Shown: piece by piece, positions 8,415 to 19,199 of the stretch
Numbering within the stretch: the first letter of the stretch is position 1
Layout of the letters: every line of letters starts with the position of its first letter
Assembly: GCF_022807995.1 (NCBI RefSeq)
Contig: NZ_CP094351.1
Span: 3,193,001 to 3,257,000 of the forward strand
DNA: 64,000 bases
Direction: 5' to 3'
Origin: Pseudomonas orientalis
Lineage (GTDB): Bacteria > Pseudomonadota > Gammaproteobacteria > Pseudomonadales > Pseudomonadaceae
The notes under the pieces: generated by a model
The model's database searches: none
Told to the model about the DNA's origin: nothing
The model's input: only the letters and a program-made list of their open reading frames with translations
Position numbers and translations under genes: made by a program

Positions 8415-11400
8415 ATGTCCGATCGTAGTGTTCGTCTGCAAGCCCTTCACCACGCCCTCAAGGAACGTATCCTGATCCTGGACGGTGGGATGGGCACGAT
8501 GATCCAGAGCTACAAGCTCGAGGAACAGGACTACCGTGGCAAACGTTTCGCCGACTGGCCAAGCGACGTCAAGGGCAACAATGACCTGCTGGTGCTGACA
8601 CGCCCCGATGTCATTGGCGGTATCGAAAAGGCCTACCTGGACGCCGGTGCGGACATTCTCGAGACCAACACCTTCAACGCCACGCGCATCTCCATGGCCG
8701 ACTACGGCATGGAAGAATTGGCTTATGAACTGAACGTCGAAGGCGCACGCCTGGCGCGTAAAGTCGCCGACGCCAAGACCCACGAAAACCCGGCCAAACC
8801 GCGTTTCGTCGCCGGTGTACTTGGCCCGACCAGCCGTACCTGCTCGCTGTCGCCGGACGTGAACAACCCCGGCTACCGCAACGTGACCTTCGATGAACTG
8901 GTGGAAAACTACACCGAGGCCACCCAGGGCCTGATCGAAGGCGGCGCCGACCTGATCCTGATCGAAACCATCTTCGACACCCTCAACGCCAAGGCTGCGA
9001 TCTTCGCCGTGCAAGGCGTGTTCGAAGCCTTGGGTATCGAATTGCCGATCATGATTTCCGGCACCATCACCGATGCGTCCGGCCGCACCCTGTCGGGCCA
9101 GACCACCGAAGCGTTCTGGAACTCCGTGGCCCACGCCAAGCCGATCTCGGTGGGCTTGAACTGCGCCTTGGGCGCCAGCGAACTGCGCCCCTACCTGGAA
9201 GAGTTGTCGAACAAGGCCAACACCCATGTGTCGGCGCACCCCAACGCCGGCCTGCCCAACGAGTTCGGTGAGTACGACGAACTGCCATCGGAAACGGCCA
9301 AGGTTATCGAGGAGTTCGCCCAGAGCGGCTTCCTGAATATCGTCGGCGGCTGCTGCGGCACCACGCCGGGGCATATCGAAGCCATCGCCAAGGCCGTGGC
9401 CGGCTATGCGCCGCGCCCGATCCCGGACATTCCCAAAGCCTGCCGACTGTCCGGCCTGGAGCCGTTCACCATTGATCGCAGCTCGTTGTTCGTCAACGTC
9501 GGCGAGCGCACCAACATCACCGGCTCAGCCAAATTCGCCCGGCTGATCCGTGAAGACAACTACACCGAAGCCCTCGAAGTCGCCCTGCAGCAGGTGGAAG
9601 CCGGCGCCCAGGTAATCGACATCAACATGGACGAGGGCATGCTCGATTCGAAGAAGGCCATGGTGACCTTCCTCAATCTGATCGCCGGCGAACCGGACAT
9701 CTCCCGCGTACCGATCATGATTGACTCCTCCAAGTGGGAAGTGATCGAAGCCGGCCTCAAGTGCATCCAGGGCAAGGGCATCGTCAACTCCATCAGCATG
9801 AAGGAAGGCGTGGAGCAGTTCATTCATCACGCCAAGCTATGCAAGCGCTACGGCGCGGCCGTGGTGGTGATGGCCTTCGACGAAGCCGGTCAGGCCGACA
9901 CCGAAGCGCGCAAGAAAGAAATCTGCAAACGCTCCTACGACATCCTGGTCAATGAAGTTGGCTTCCCACCGGAAGACATCATCTTCGACCCGAACATCTT
10001 CGCGGTCGCCACCGGTATCGAGGAACATAACAATTACGCCGTCGACTTCATCAACGCCTGTGCCTATATCCGTGACGAGCTGCCGTACGCGCTGACTTCC
10101 GGTGGCGTGTCCAACGTGTCGTTCTCCTTCCGTGGCAATAACCCGGTGCGCGAGGCGATTCACTCGGTGTTCCTGCTGTACGCGATCCGCAACGGCCTGA
10201 CCATGGGTATCGTCAACGCCGGCCAGCTGGAGATCTACGACCAGATCCCGGCCGAGCTGCGCGATGCGGTGGAAGACGTGGTGCTCAACCGTACCCCGGA
10301 CGGCACCGACGCCCTGCTGGCGATTGCCGACAAGTACAAGGGCGACGGCAGCGTCAAGGAAGCCGAGACCGAAGAATGGCGCGGCTGGCCGGTGAACAAG
10401 CGGCTGGAACACGCGCTGGTCAAGGGCATCACTACCCATATTGTCGAAGACACCGAGGAATCGCGCCTGTCGTTCGCGCGCCCGATCGAAGTGATCGAAG
10501 GCCCGCTGATGTCCGGCATGAACATCGTCGGCGACCTGTTTGGCGCCGGCAAGATGTTCCTGCCCCAGGTGGTCAAGTCCGCCCGCGTGATGAAGCAGGC
10601 GGTGGCGCACCTGATCCCGTTCATCGAGCTGGAAAAAGGCGACAAGCCCGAAGCCAAGGGCAAGATTCTGATGGCCACGGTCAAGGGCGACGTGCATGAC
10701 ATCGGCAAGAACATTGTCGGCGTGGTGCTGGGTTGCAACGGCTATGACATCGTCGACCTGGGCGTGATGGTGCCTGCGGAGAAAATCCTGCAGGTGGCCA
10801 AGGAACAGAAATGCGACATCATTGGCCTGTCCGGCCTGATCACGCCGTCCCTGGACGAAATGGTGCACGTGGCCCGCGAGATGCAGCGCCAGGATTTCCA
10901 CCTGCCGCTGATGATTGGTGGCGCTACCACCTCCAAGGCGCACACGGCGGTGAAGATCGAGCCCAAGTACAGCAATGATGCGGTGATCTACGTCACCGAC
11001 GCCTCCCGCGCCGTGGGCGTGGCCACGCAGTTGCTGTCCAAGGAACTGAAGGCCGGTTTCGTCGAGAAGACCCGCCTGGAATACATCGACGTGCGTGAGC
11101 GTACCTCCAACCGCAGCGCCCGCACCGAGCGCTTGAGCTACGCGGCGGCCATCGCCAAAAAGCCGCAGTTTGACTGGAGCGGCTACACGCCAGTGGTGCC
11201 GACCTTTACCGGCGCCAAGGTGCTGGACAATATCGACCTCAACGTCTTGGCCGAGTACATCGACTGGACACCGTTCTTTATCTCCTGGGACCTGGCCGGC
11301 AAATTCCCGCGCATCCTCACCGACGAAGTGGTGGGTGAAGCCGCCACCGCGCTGTATGCCGATGCCCGGGAAATGCTCAGGAAACTGATCGACGAAAAAC

Positions 11401-12125
11401 TCATCAGCGCCCGCGCGGTGTTCGGTTTCTGGCCGACCAACCAGGTGCAGGATGATGACCTGGAGGTCTATGGCGACGACGGCCAGCCGATTGCCCGGTT
11501 GCATCACCTGCGCCAGCAGATCATCAAGACCGACGGCAAACCGAACTTCTCCCTGGCCGACTTCGTGGCGCCCAAGGACAGCGGCGTGACCGACTACATC
11601 GGGGGGTTCATCACCACCGCCGGCATCGGCGCCGAAGAAGTGGCCAAGGCCTATCAGGACGCGGGCGACGACTACAACTCGATCATGGTCAAGGCCCTGG
11701 CCGACCGCCTGGCCGAGGCCTGCGCCGAATGGCTGCACCAGCAAGTGCGCAAGAATTACTGGGGTTACGCCAGGGACGAGCAATTGGACAACGAGGCGCT
11801 GATCAAGGAGCAATACCGCGGCATCCGCCCTGCCCCCGGTTACCCGGCGTGCCCGGACCACACCGAGAAGGCCCAGCTGTTCCAACTGCTGGACCCCGAG
11901 GCCCGCGAAATGCAGGCCGGGCGCAGCGGTGTGTTCCTTACCGAGCACTATGCGATGTTCCCAGCGGCGGCGGTCAGTGGCTGGTACTTCGCCCACCCAC
12001 AGGCGCAGTACTTTGCCGTGGGCAAGGTCGACAAGGACCAGGTCACCAGCTACACCGCACGCAAAGGCCAGGACCTGGCCGTGACCGAACGCTGGCTGGC
12101 GCCGAACCTGGGTTACGACAACTAA
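8415..12125 (+). CDS. metH: Cobalamin-dependent methionine synthase MetH
   Basis: A 1236-residue four-module enzyme that transfers a methyl from methyltetrahydrofolate via cobalamin to homocysteine. The homocysteine domain (to about residue 330) has zinc ligands Cys250, Cys313 and Cys314 ([15 protein letters not shown]). The pterin domain (about 360-620) starts at [16 protein letters not shown]. The B12 domain carries DVHDIGKN with the cobalt ligand His761. The C-terminal AdoMet reactivation domain includes [12 protein letters not shown]. The frame is open for 31 codons upstream, but [12 protein letters not shown] at 8415 gives the family length. It needs B12, linking it to the cobalamin genes at the left of the window. 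Confidence 0.97.
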   Translation: MSDRSVRLQALHHALKERILILDGGMGTMIQSYKLEEQDYRGKRFADWPSDVKGNNDLLVLTRPDVIGGIEKAYLDAGADILETNTFNATRISMADYGMEELAYELNVEGARLARKVADAKTHENPAKPRFVAGVLGPTSRTCSLSPDVNNPGYRNVTFDELVENYTEATQGLIEGGADLILIETIFDTLNAKAAIFAVQGVFEALGIELPIMISGTITDASGRTLSGQTTEAFWNSVAHAKPISVGLNCALGASELRPYLEELSNKANTHVSAHPNAGLPNEFGEYDELPSETAKVIEEFAQSGFLNIVGGCCGTTPGHIEAIAKAVAGYAPRPIPDIPKACRLSGLEPFTIDRSSLFVNVGERTNITGSAKFARLIREDNYTEALEVALQQVEAGAQVIDINMDEGMLDSKKAMVTFLNLIAGEPDISRVPIMIDSSKWEVIEAGLKCIQGKGIVNSISMKEGVEQFIHHAKLCKRYGAAVVVMAFDEAGQADTEARKKEICKRSYDILVNEVGFPPEDIIFDPNIFAVATGIEEHNNYAVDFINACAYIRDELPYALTSGGVSNVSFSFRGNNPVREAIHSVFLLYAIRNGLTMGIVNAGQLEIYDQIPAELRDAVEDVVLNRTPDGTDALLAIADKYKGDGSVKEAETEEWRGWPVNKRLEHALVKGITTHIVEDTEESRLSFARPIEVIEGPLMSGMNIVGDLFGAGKMFLPQVVKSARVMKQAVAHLIPFIELEKGDKPEAKGKILMATVKGDVHDIGKNIVGVVLGCNGYDIVDLGVMVPAEKILQVAKEQKCDIIGLSGLITPSLDEMVHVAREMQRQDFHLPLMIGGATTSKAHTAVKIEPKYSNDAVIYVTDASRAVGVATQLLSKELKAGFVEKTRLEYIDVRERTSNRSARTERLSYAAAIAKKPQFDWSGYTPVVPTFTGAKVLDNIDLNVLAEYIDWTPFFISWDLAGKFPRILTDEVVGEAATALYADAREMLRKLIDEKLISARAVFGFWPTNQVQDDDLEVYGDDGQPIARLHHLRQQIIKTDGKPNFSLADFVAPKDSGVTDYIGGFITTAGIGAEEVAKAYQDAGDDYNSIMVKALADRLAEACAEWLHQQVRKNYWGYARDEQLDNEALIKEQYRGIRPAPGYPACPDHTEKAQLFQLLDPEAREMQAGRSGVFLTEHYAMFPAAAVSGWYFAHPQAQYFAVGKVDKDQVTSYTARKGQDLAVTERWLAPNLGYDN

Positions 12126-12136
12126 AAAGGCTTATT

Positions 12137-12234
12137 GTAGGAGCGAGCTTGCTCGCGAAAAACTGACAGGCGCCGCGCTCATTCAGCAGGCACGCGTGAT
12201 CGTTGACGTTTTTCGCGAGCAAGCTCGCTCCTAC
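12137..12234. repeat. REPIN: two inverted REP elements
   Basis: A 98-base element with outer arms GTAGGAGCGAGCTTGCTCGC and its inverse at the right end. Each arm is itself a small palindrome. It lies between the convergent ends of metH and the NEL pseudogene. A near-identical copy in the opposite orientation lies at 22867-22964. REPINs of this type are non-autonomous elements mobilised by RAYT transposases; no RAYT gene is in this window. Confidence 0.9.
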
Positions 12235-12268
12235 AGCTGGCTTTCGCGAGCAAGCCCCACATTAGTCC

Positions 12269-13891
12269 TCAGCGGATGCTGGCCAGGCGTTGCATCTCCA
12301 TGCGCGACAGCTGCATCAACTTGAGGTTACGCGCGGTCGCCCGTTCGATCTGCAATTGGTTTAGCGCTTCTTCGTAACGACGCAGGCTCTGGGCATCGCC
12401 GCGCTCGGCATGGTCGTCTTCCAGCGCTTCATATCGTCGCGCAAATTCCTGGTTAAGCGCATCTAACTGCTCGGGGTAGCGCTCGTTCAGGTAACGAACC
12501 CAATGATCCTGGGCGATCAGGTACTCAACGAACTCGTCGGTGCTTTCAAGGGCGCTGATATTCGCCTGGATCTGCGCTCGCTGGGCGCCCTCGATCGGGC
12601 GACCAAACGCCATGTATTCCGGTTGCCCAGGCAGCTCCAACCCATCGGGCCAGCCACGGGTCAAGCCAATGCGATACCTCAAGCGTCCTCGGCCCGGTCC
12701 AGGCCTGTGGCCGACGCTTCGGCCCATTGATCGACCCGGTCGAGCCGGAACAACTGCCACGATAAATCCAGCAGCGCTCGCCCTCTCAGATCAGGCCTTT
12801 GCAGCGGGATGCCGTGCAAGGCCCGATGTTCGAATACACGCACTTCCATTTGACTGAAGGTAAGGATGCGCCCATCGATACATGTGCCGTGGGTTTCAGC
12901 CTCGGCGAACAACAGGCTGCGCAACTCCGCGTTTGCGGTGGCGGCCTCGATCACATCCCACACCCGCTGCGTGAGGCTGGCTCGGTTGAAGTTGAACTCC
13001 GAGGTCAGGCGCAGGCTCGACATCAACCAGAAGAAACGCTCGTGGTCAGGGGCTTGTGCCAGTTGGTCCCACAACGCCGTGCGTGGTGCTATCTGCCCAG
13101 GGGTGGAACCCTCCAGCCAGGGCTCCAGCGATGCCGGGGCAACAATGTGCTGCGGCTCGGGCAGCGCCTCCACAGGCTCGACGTCCGCCCCCTGATCGTC
13201 GTCGGAATCACCGTCCGAGTCGTCGTCCGAATCGGGATCGGAACCAGAATCCGAGTCGCTGTCGGATCCGGCCTGGAAGCGTTGATGCCAGGCGTCAAGC
13301 TCTGCCCGGCGAACCCCCATTAACGTTGTCAGTCGGTGCGTATTGGCGTACTGGTACAGCTCCTCTCGAGTAGCAGGCGTCAAGGTAGGGTTGCCCGACA
13401 AATCGGTGCCTGCCACCAAAGCATCATGGGCACCACTGAGCAGGCCGGGCGGCAAGTGGGTCAACACGTTGCCACTCAAGTCCAAGCGGGTCAGGTGTGG
13501 GGCGGCCAAGACCCCCTCAGGCCATGTGGAAAGGCTGTTGTAGCTCAAGTCCAATGTCTCAAGGCGACTGAACGCGCTTGCATCGAAAGCTTCCAGGTCG
13601 TTGTGGCTCATGTCCAGCCAGCGCAAGCGTTCGGCGCTCGCCTGGGTTGGCAGGGAGGGCGTCTGCGTGAACAGGTTGGTGGCCAGTTCCAGCCGTTCAA
13701 GTTGCTGGCCGCCGCTTGCTCATCGTTCAGGCTGGCGTTAAGGCGACGAAGCTGTACGACGAGACTGGCAGGTTTGTCCTCCACCTCCCACCAAGGCAAT
13801 AAATACCGAGATAACGACGCGGCGGTTTCCGCCGGCGGAAATACCCCAGGGCTCTTGAGCCAAGGCAAGAAGGTTGGGTTGCATCAGCCAT
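12269..13891 (-). pseudogene. LRR-NEL type E3 ubiquitin-ligase effector, broken by three frameshifts
   Basis: ATG 13891 follows AAAGGAG at good spacing and starts MADATQP, but the frame must be changed three times to read through: near 13872, near 13705-13725 and near 12682-12690. Each change is consistent with loss of one base, so a repaired protein would be about 541 residues, the size of IpaH/SspH effectors. It has an N-terminal helical part, then leucine-rich repeats (LRWLDMSHNDL, LETLDLSYNSL, LTRLDLSGNVL), an acidic Asp/Ser linker (about 13190-13270), and a NEL domain. The NEL domain includes the catalytic CxD motif (THGTCIDGR, Cys codon 12880-12882) and the LRYRIGLT...LELPGQP segment. 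NEL enzymes ubiquitinate host proteins. Sequencing error at all three sites is possible but less likely than decay. Confidence 0.85.
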
Positions 13892-14086
13892 CGTGTCACT
13901 CCTTTGAAATGGAGTGTCAGCACATCACGCGGGCCGTCCCCTCAAGAGGTGCATATGTCGCGCGGGCGGGGTCACGCAGTAGCGGCGGTATCCCTATACC
14001 GTCCGCAACGTGACGGAATTGGATTTGCTAGCGCTGGTCGGCCCGTAGAGCCGCCCCCTTGAATCAATACAGACAAAGGACTTCGC

Positions 14087-17000
14087 ATGCCCAACCCAAC
14101 CCCCTCGCCCTTCACAGCCCTTGAGCAACTGCCCGCCCAGGCGGTCCATGCCCGCTTCGCCACGCGCCCGGCCCTGTATTCGGTGGTGTTCAATGCCCTG
14201 CGCAAGCGCATTCTGGAACACTACCCCACGCTGCAACTGGACCTGCGCGCGGTCAAGCTGGCCACCCCTCACCCCGAGGGGCACTACACCTACCCCTCGT
14301 TGATGGAAGTGGCGATAGCCCATGCATTGAACCCGCAACCGCTGGACCTGCACCCACAACGCGAACTGCCTTACTACCTGACCCAGCAAGCCCCCAAGAT
14401 CCTCAAGCCACAGGCGCCGGCACTGATCGACATGCAGGTCATCGCACGCATCCTTGATGACCTGCCCGAGTCGCTGTTCCTGCACTGGCAGCATGACCTG
14501 GCGGACTATTGGAGTGAAACCGACAGCCATGGCAGCAGCCGCTGGCAATGGTTGGCCGAGTTTCTCAACGGCCAAATGACTGCGGCAGCAGCGCGCCAAT
14601 CCACCTTGAATCAAACCCAACGTGACATGCTGACGGTTGTCGCCGCCTGGCCGGTATTGCAGGAGCGCCTGCCCCGTTCTACCCCCGCCACCTATGTCTT
14701 CTTCATCGAAAACACCTTCCACAGCGCCGGCAAAGAAGCGCGCCTGCTGACGCCCGACCTGCTTCTGGTGCGCGATAAACAGGTGCTGGCGTGCAGCGTG
14801 GCGGGGAATATCGAAGCCTTTGACTCCATCGATACCTTCGGCGAAGCCTGGGCGACGAGGATGCGCGAGCGCTTTGCGTTCGATAGCCTGACCTGGCGGC
14901 GCAACGAACCGAACGGTAACGTCTTCGAACAACAAGCCGGCTTGATCCTCAACCAACAATTGGAAGACCTCGCGACGCTGACGTTCCAGGGGCAAGAGGA
15001 AACCGCCCTGGGCAGGCGCCTGGAAACCCTCACCGACCCGGCGATTTTCTTTACCCAGGTGCCGAGCCCTGCCGTTGCACTGCTGCGAAAAGTACGCGAC
15101 CAATTGCCGGACTGGCTCAACCAGGCCGACAGCGCCGATCGCTTTGCCTACCACCGCCACCTGCAGGATATGGCGCAGGTGCTGCAACTCAACCAGGGTG
15201 GTTCGTTCAACGAAGGCATTGAGGACCTCCACAGCTTCAGCCGCGCCGCCTTGCGCGCACAGATGCAGACTGACCACGGCGACTATGATCCTGACGAGGT
15301 GGTGCTGGACTTCACGATGGGTGCCGGCTATCCAGGCGGCGCCGGGATCATCAGCCATGTGCGCATGTCGCTGACGGAACTGGCTGTCAAGAACCTCGCT
15401 GGCAAGCCAAGCGGTACGCTGACCGTCAGCGCCAAAGGCACAAGCGCCTTGCCAAACTGGCTCACCGAGGACTATTTGCTGGGCACCACGGGTTTGATTC
15501 AGCGTGTCGATATCGGCACCGCCTATCCGCAAAAGATCAAGGATACGCTGCTGTCCGACACCGTGGATGCCCGACGGCGCGAAGCGCTGTTTACCCGTGA
15601 GCTGAAGGTCAAATTGCCGATGCAGGCGCTTGAATACAAGATCCGCCAACAGCACGGCATCAGTATCACGGGCTATCGCTATGTGAAAGCGTTGATGGAG
15701 CCAACCCCATTGGATCGCTTTGTTGACGGCCAAGAGATCGTCCTGCGCCCTCTGGCCCTGTGCCGCAAGGCCGGCGCGACGCCTGATGAAGTCAGCAACG
15801 CGTTTATCATCGAACCGCGTGATGCCAGTATTGGCCCGCATCTGTTGTATCAGCCACTGTATGCCGACGCGCTGCATGAGTTCCCCACCCGCCAGGCGCT
15901 GCTGAAGGCCCTGTCCAGCCCGGGCGCCTTGCAAGACAGCGTGTTGATCTGGCTGAGCGACAAGGCCCGCCCGATCTACGATAACGGTGGCATCCGCGAA
16001 CCTCACCTGATTCGTTTCCTGCCTGGAGACGAGTTCAACGTGCCTGAAAAACCCGAGCCCGCCACCCTGGCCGTCGATGAGGGTGCGGGTGAATGGTTGC
16101 AGTCGCAGGTCAACGGGCAATTGCTCAATCACCTGTTCGGCAGCACGGCGCGAGCCCTGGTAGACCTGGCAGACCGCGAGTCGGTGTCCAACAGCGAAAG
16201 CCGCTGGGCCATTGTGATGCAAGGCGCCTGGTTGCTGTTCAACACCCTGTTGCTGCCACTGGTAAGGGGCCCGGCGATGCTGGTGGGTTGGTTCATGGTG
16301 CTGGTCAGCAGCCTGGCCCAGGACTTGGCGGGCCTGGACAGCGACGACCCGACCACCCGCGAGCTGGCGCTGATTGATCTTTTGCTCAACACCGCGATGG
16401 TGCTGTTGCACGCCGCCTCGCCCTCGGCGCGGCCATTGGCGAAACCTGGCGCACAGGAGCATGCGCTGCACCTGGAAACCTGGCGGCGCACTGCCGGCCT
16501 ACCTCACGCGCCGGGCACCGCGGTGGTGCGTGATGGTCCGGTCGCATTGCCCGGCGAGCCCCCGGCTACCGGCCATACCGCCCTGGATTTCAGCCGCTCG
16601 CTCGCCAGCCCCACAGCCAGTGCGAAGTTACTCAAGGCGCTCGTCGACGTGCATGTACCCTGGCCCGACAGCCTACCGGCTGCGCAGCCAAGCGGTGCGC
16701 TCAAGGGGCTTTTCCGCATCAACGAGACCTGGCATGCCAGCGTCGGCGGGTTGCTGTTCCAGGTAAGCGTAGTGCCGGGGTTCAACGAGGTCTACCTGGT
16801 GCATCCACAGCACCCGCAACGCCCAGGCTTTCGGTTGATCAGCGATGGCCAGGGGCATTGGCGGCTCGACCGGCATGCCAGGCTGGAAGGGGGTATGCCC
16901 AGGGAACGGTTGAGTGATTGGCAAAAAAAACGCAAGGAAAAACTGGAGGAACTGAGCTCAGGATTGGAGGCCCTCAGCATCGAGGCAGGTGCACTGACGC

Positions 17001-18919
17001 CCCAGGCGCAACAGCTTAACGATGCAGTGAAACACGCCAAGGCCCAACTCATCGAACACAAGCAAGCCTTGCGAGCTGACTGGGAAAGGCTCGACAGCCC
17101 TGCATTACTTCCCGCCCTGCGCCCCAGAATCGTTGAGCGTCATGAACAAAGACAACGTTCGGCAGCACGTGCTGCAATTGCTTGGAACATCGCCGTCGAC
17201 AATTATCATGAAAACACGCAAGAGTATCTTTTGACGCAGGAAAATTCCTTGGCAGTGGCCCGAGAACTGCTGGAACTGGACCGGACGCAGGCTCAATACA
17301 AACAGGCACGAGATATCGCGACCGAGAACATTTACGACCACTTATTATTTTCATATTCAACGCTGTATCAGAAGATTCAAAACACGTTGCAAACCGGGCG
17401 CGGCGAAAGCCTTGCCGAGCTACTGCTAAGGGTCGACACAGAACTGCCCAACCACGTCACGGACGCCTATGAGCAGTTCATCAGCGGTGCAACACAGCGG
17501 CTGAAACTGCTCAAGGAAATGGTCAAGGTTGCAGAAAAAACGGAGGCCATTTTGCAACAGGCCAGCCCGACAATGCGGGATAAGCTCTCAAGCAAAATCA
17601 CCTCCAAAAACACGATTTCTTCGCGTGTTATAGAGCAGCATCTGTTGTTGGCGTTTGTTGAGTTGATCATCGACCGCACCCGCGACACCGATAGCCCGAA
17701 GGAGCACCCTTTCCTTGAAGTGCTCACCGATCGCCGAGCGACCGCTTCCATACTCACTCATACCGACGTGCTCGCCACCAGCGGTTACTCACCGGCCGAA
17801 CAAATGGATGTACTCAGGGATGCACTCCAGCAGTACGGTCGTCTGGAAAACGCCGTTAATGCGTTATCTGAAATGGGTTCCGAGCTTGTGCGAGAAGAAT
17901 ATAGAACCTCGTTCCTGGAGCAGTTCAGCCTGGCCCGCACTGCGCTGGAGGCGCAACTGGCCGAGTTGATCCTGTCTGAAGAGGGCTTTGTCCCCAGGCG
18001 CCCCGCCAATCGCGCCGCCCGGCAAAGACCCGCCAGCCGCCGAGTCATCAGAACCCGCAACCAGGAAACGCTTGTGGGTGACCTGCGCCCGAGCGAGCCT
18101 GGTGTCGAAGGCAGTTTCGTTGACATCAAGAACCCCCTCACCGGGCAAACCGTCGCCACTTATCATGAACACCCCAATGAAGGTGTCTGGAACATCGTGG
18201 AACCTGCGCGGCCTCCGCAGCCCACTGTGTCTGCAGTGCGCACGTTGAGGATGATCAAGGCGCAGGGGCAAACCGTCAGGGACGAACGCACGGGTATCGA
18301 TGCAAGCATTCGCTTCCAACAGCGCAAGCTTGAGGATCCCAGCCGACGCGACGTACTCGACCCACATGAGTGGGATGTGATGCTGAGCCAGCATGCAGCA
18401 AAGTTTCAAGCCCTTGCCGAGGAACTCATGCGTGATCACAAGGCCAATGGCGAGGGTATGACACTGCGCAATGCTTATCTGGCCGAGGCCAACGCCGCGA
18501 CGCAGCAAGCCCGCAAAGTGTGCGCAGAAGGGTATAAGCTGCAGCGCCCCAATGCGTCCAATGTCGCCTATCTATGGCGTCATGGCTTTGTCGATATCAA
18601 CCTGGAACGCAGCCGTGTCAATTTGAAGGCCGGTGACTTTTTGACGGAGTATGCCATCCGCGACAAAAACCGGATCAATGCGGGCCAACGGGGCGAAGAA
18701 ACTGTGTTGTGGTACGCCCACTTCCACTACCCCGCCGCCGATACCCCGCCCTCCACACCTGCATTCGGCCATTTGAAAACCATCGCCGAGCGCCGGTTTA
18801 CCCGCAGAGAACTGATCGAACAGGCACGCGCCGACAACCGCGCGGTGGTGAACCTGGAAAAAGCCGAAATCAGGCCGCCGCTGGACCAGGAGCTGTTTCT
18901 GGGGCTGGAGGTACTGTGA
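14087..18919 (+). CDS. Large dermonecrotic-toxin-like (DUF6543-type) protein
   Basis: A 1610-residue protein starting MPNPTPSPFTALEQLPAQAV after an AAAGGA site. Residues 1 to about 640 look like the DUF6543/dermonecrotic-type N-terminal module found in many Pseudomonas putative toxins. Residues about 705-780 contain two hydrophobic stretches (LLFNTLLLPLV, AMLVGWFMVLVSS and LLNTAMVLLHAA). Residues about 940-1010 (QKKRKEKLEELSSGLEAL onward) are probably coiled coil. The C-terminal 220 residues (from about 1385) are a separate mixed domain (YLWRHGFVDINLERSRVNL) that I cannot assign. There is no Sec signal. It is divergent from the NEL pseudogene. Toxin function is inferred from family resemblance only. 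Confidence 0.7.
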   Translation: MPNPTPSPFTALEQLPAQAVHARFATRPALYSVVFNALRKRILEHYPTLQLDLRAVKLATPHPEGHYTYPSLMEVAIAHALNPQPLDLHPQRELPYYLTQQAPKILKPQAPALIDMQVIARILDDLPESLFLHWQHDLADYWSETDSHGSSRWQWLAEFLNGQMTAAAARQSTLNQTQRDMLTVVAAWPVLQERLPRSTPATYVFFIENTFHSAGKEARLLTPDLLLVRDKQVLACSVAGNIEAFDSIDTFGEAWATRMRERFAFDSLTWRRNEPNGNVFEQQAGLILNQQLEDLATLTFQGQEETALGRRLETLTDPAIFFTQVPSPAVALLRKVRDQLPDWLNQADSADRFAYHRHLQDMAQVLQLNQGGSFNEGIEDLHSFSRAALRAQMQTDHGDYDPDEVVLDFTMGAGYPGGAGIISHVRMSLTELAVKNLAGKPSGTLTVSAKGTSALPNWLTEDYLLGTTGLIQRVDIGTAYPQKIKDTLLSDTVDARRREALFTRELKVKLPMQALEYKIRQQHGISITGYRYVKALMEPTPLDRFVDGQEIVLRPLALCRKAGATPDEVSNAFIIEPRDASIGPHLLYQPLYADALHEFPTRQALLKALSSPGALQDSVLIWLSDKARPIYDNGGIREPHLIRFLPGDEFNVPEKPEPATLAVDEGAGEWLQSQVNGQLLNHLFGSTARALVDLADRESVSNSESRWAIVMQGAWLLFNTLLLPLVRGPAMLVGWFMVLVSSLAQDLAGLDSDDPTTRELALIDLLLNTAMVLLHAASPSARPLAKPGAQEHALHLETWRRTAGLPHAPGTAVVRDGPVALPGEPPATGHTALDFSRSLASPTASAKLLKALVDVHVPWPDSLPAAQPSGALKGLFRINETWHASVGGLLFQVSVVPGFNEVYLVHPQHPQRPGFRLISDGQGHWRLDRHARLEGGMPRERLSDWQKKRKEKLEELSSGLEALSIEAGALTPQAQQLNDAVKHAKAQLIEHKQALRADWERLDSPALLPALRPRIVERHEQRQRSAARAAIAWNIAVDNYHENTQEYLLTQENSLAVARELLELDRTQAQYKQARDIATENIYDHLLFSYSTLYQKIQNTLQTGRGESLAELLLRVDTELPNHVTDAYEQFISGATQRLKLLKEMVKVAEKTEAILQQASPTMRDKLSSKITSKNTISSRVIEQHLLLAFVELIIDRTRDTDSPKEHPFLEVLTDRRATASILTHTDVLATSGYSPAEQMDVLRDALQQYGRLENAVNALSEMGSELVREEYRTSFLEQFSLARTALEAQLAELILSEEGFVPRRPANRAARQRPASRRVIRTRNQETLVGDLRPSEPGVEGSFVDIKNPLTGQTVATYHEHPNEGVWNIVEPARPPQPTVSAVRTLRMIKAQGQTVRDERTGIDASIRFQQRKLEDPSRRDVLDPHEWDVMLSQHAAKFQALAEELMRDHKANGEGMTLRNAYLAEANAATQQARKVCAEGYKLQRPNASNVAYLWRHGFVDINLERSRVNLKAGDFLTEYAIRDKNRINAGQRGEETVLWYAHFHYPAADTPPSTPAFGHLKTIAERRFTRRELIEQARADNRAVVNLEKAEIRPPLDQELFLGLEVL

Positions 18920-18980
18920 CATGAGCAGACGCCGTCGGGTTGTCTATGCTCTCTAGGAACACCTTGCAGACGAGGGCTGT

Positions 18981-19199
18981 ATGGACGAGCCTACTGACAA
19001 CAAACCACCTACCTTCTGGCAGATGCTGCACAGCGTCATGGCAGCGGCTTTTGGTGTACAGAGTGGCAAGAACCGCGCCCGCGACTTCACCCACGGCAAG
19101 CCCAGCCACTTTGTGCTGCTGGGCATCCTGTTCACCGCGGTGTTTGCCTTGACCCTGTTTGGCATCGTCAAGCTGGTGCTGCACCTGGCCGGGGTTTAA
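18981..19199 (+). CDS. DUF2970 family small membrane protein
   Basis: A 72-residue protein with a hydrophilic N-terminus (PPTFWQMLHSVMAAAFGVQSG) and one C-terminal membrane segment (FVLLGILFTAVFALTLFGIV). The layout and the FGVQS...R..DF motif fit DUF2970, a family of unknown function in beta- and gammaproteobacteria. It starts 61 bases after the large toxin-like gene, and its stop overlaps the stop of the convergent binding-protein gene by four bases. Confidence 0.8.
   Translation: MDEPTDNKPPTFWQMLHSVMAAAFGVQSGKNRARDFTHGKPSHFVLLGILFTAVFALTLFGIVKLVLHLAGV

Noticed and set aside
9837..11996. 719-residue frame on the - strand inside metH
   Set aside because: Antisense shadow of a high-GC gene; rich in His, Gln and Val with no domain, and metH is unmistakable on the + strand.
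13892..14086. HrpL (type III) promoter box for the effector genes
   Set aside because: No GGAACC-N16-CCAC arrangement in either direction.
13994..16471. 825-residue frame on the - strand inside the 1610-residue toxin-like gene
   Set aside because: Shadow frame with low-complexity composition and no recognisable motifs; the + frame has a ribosome-binding site and family features.
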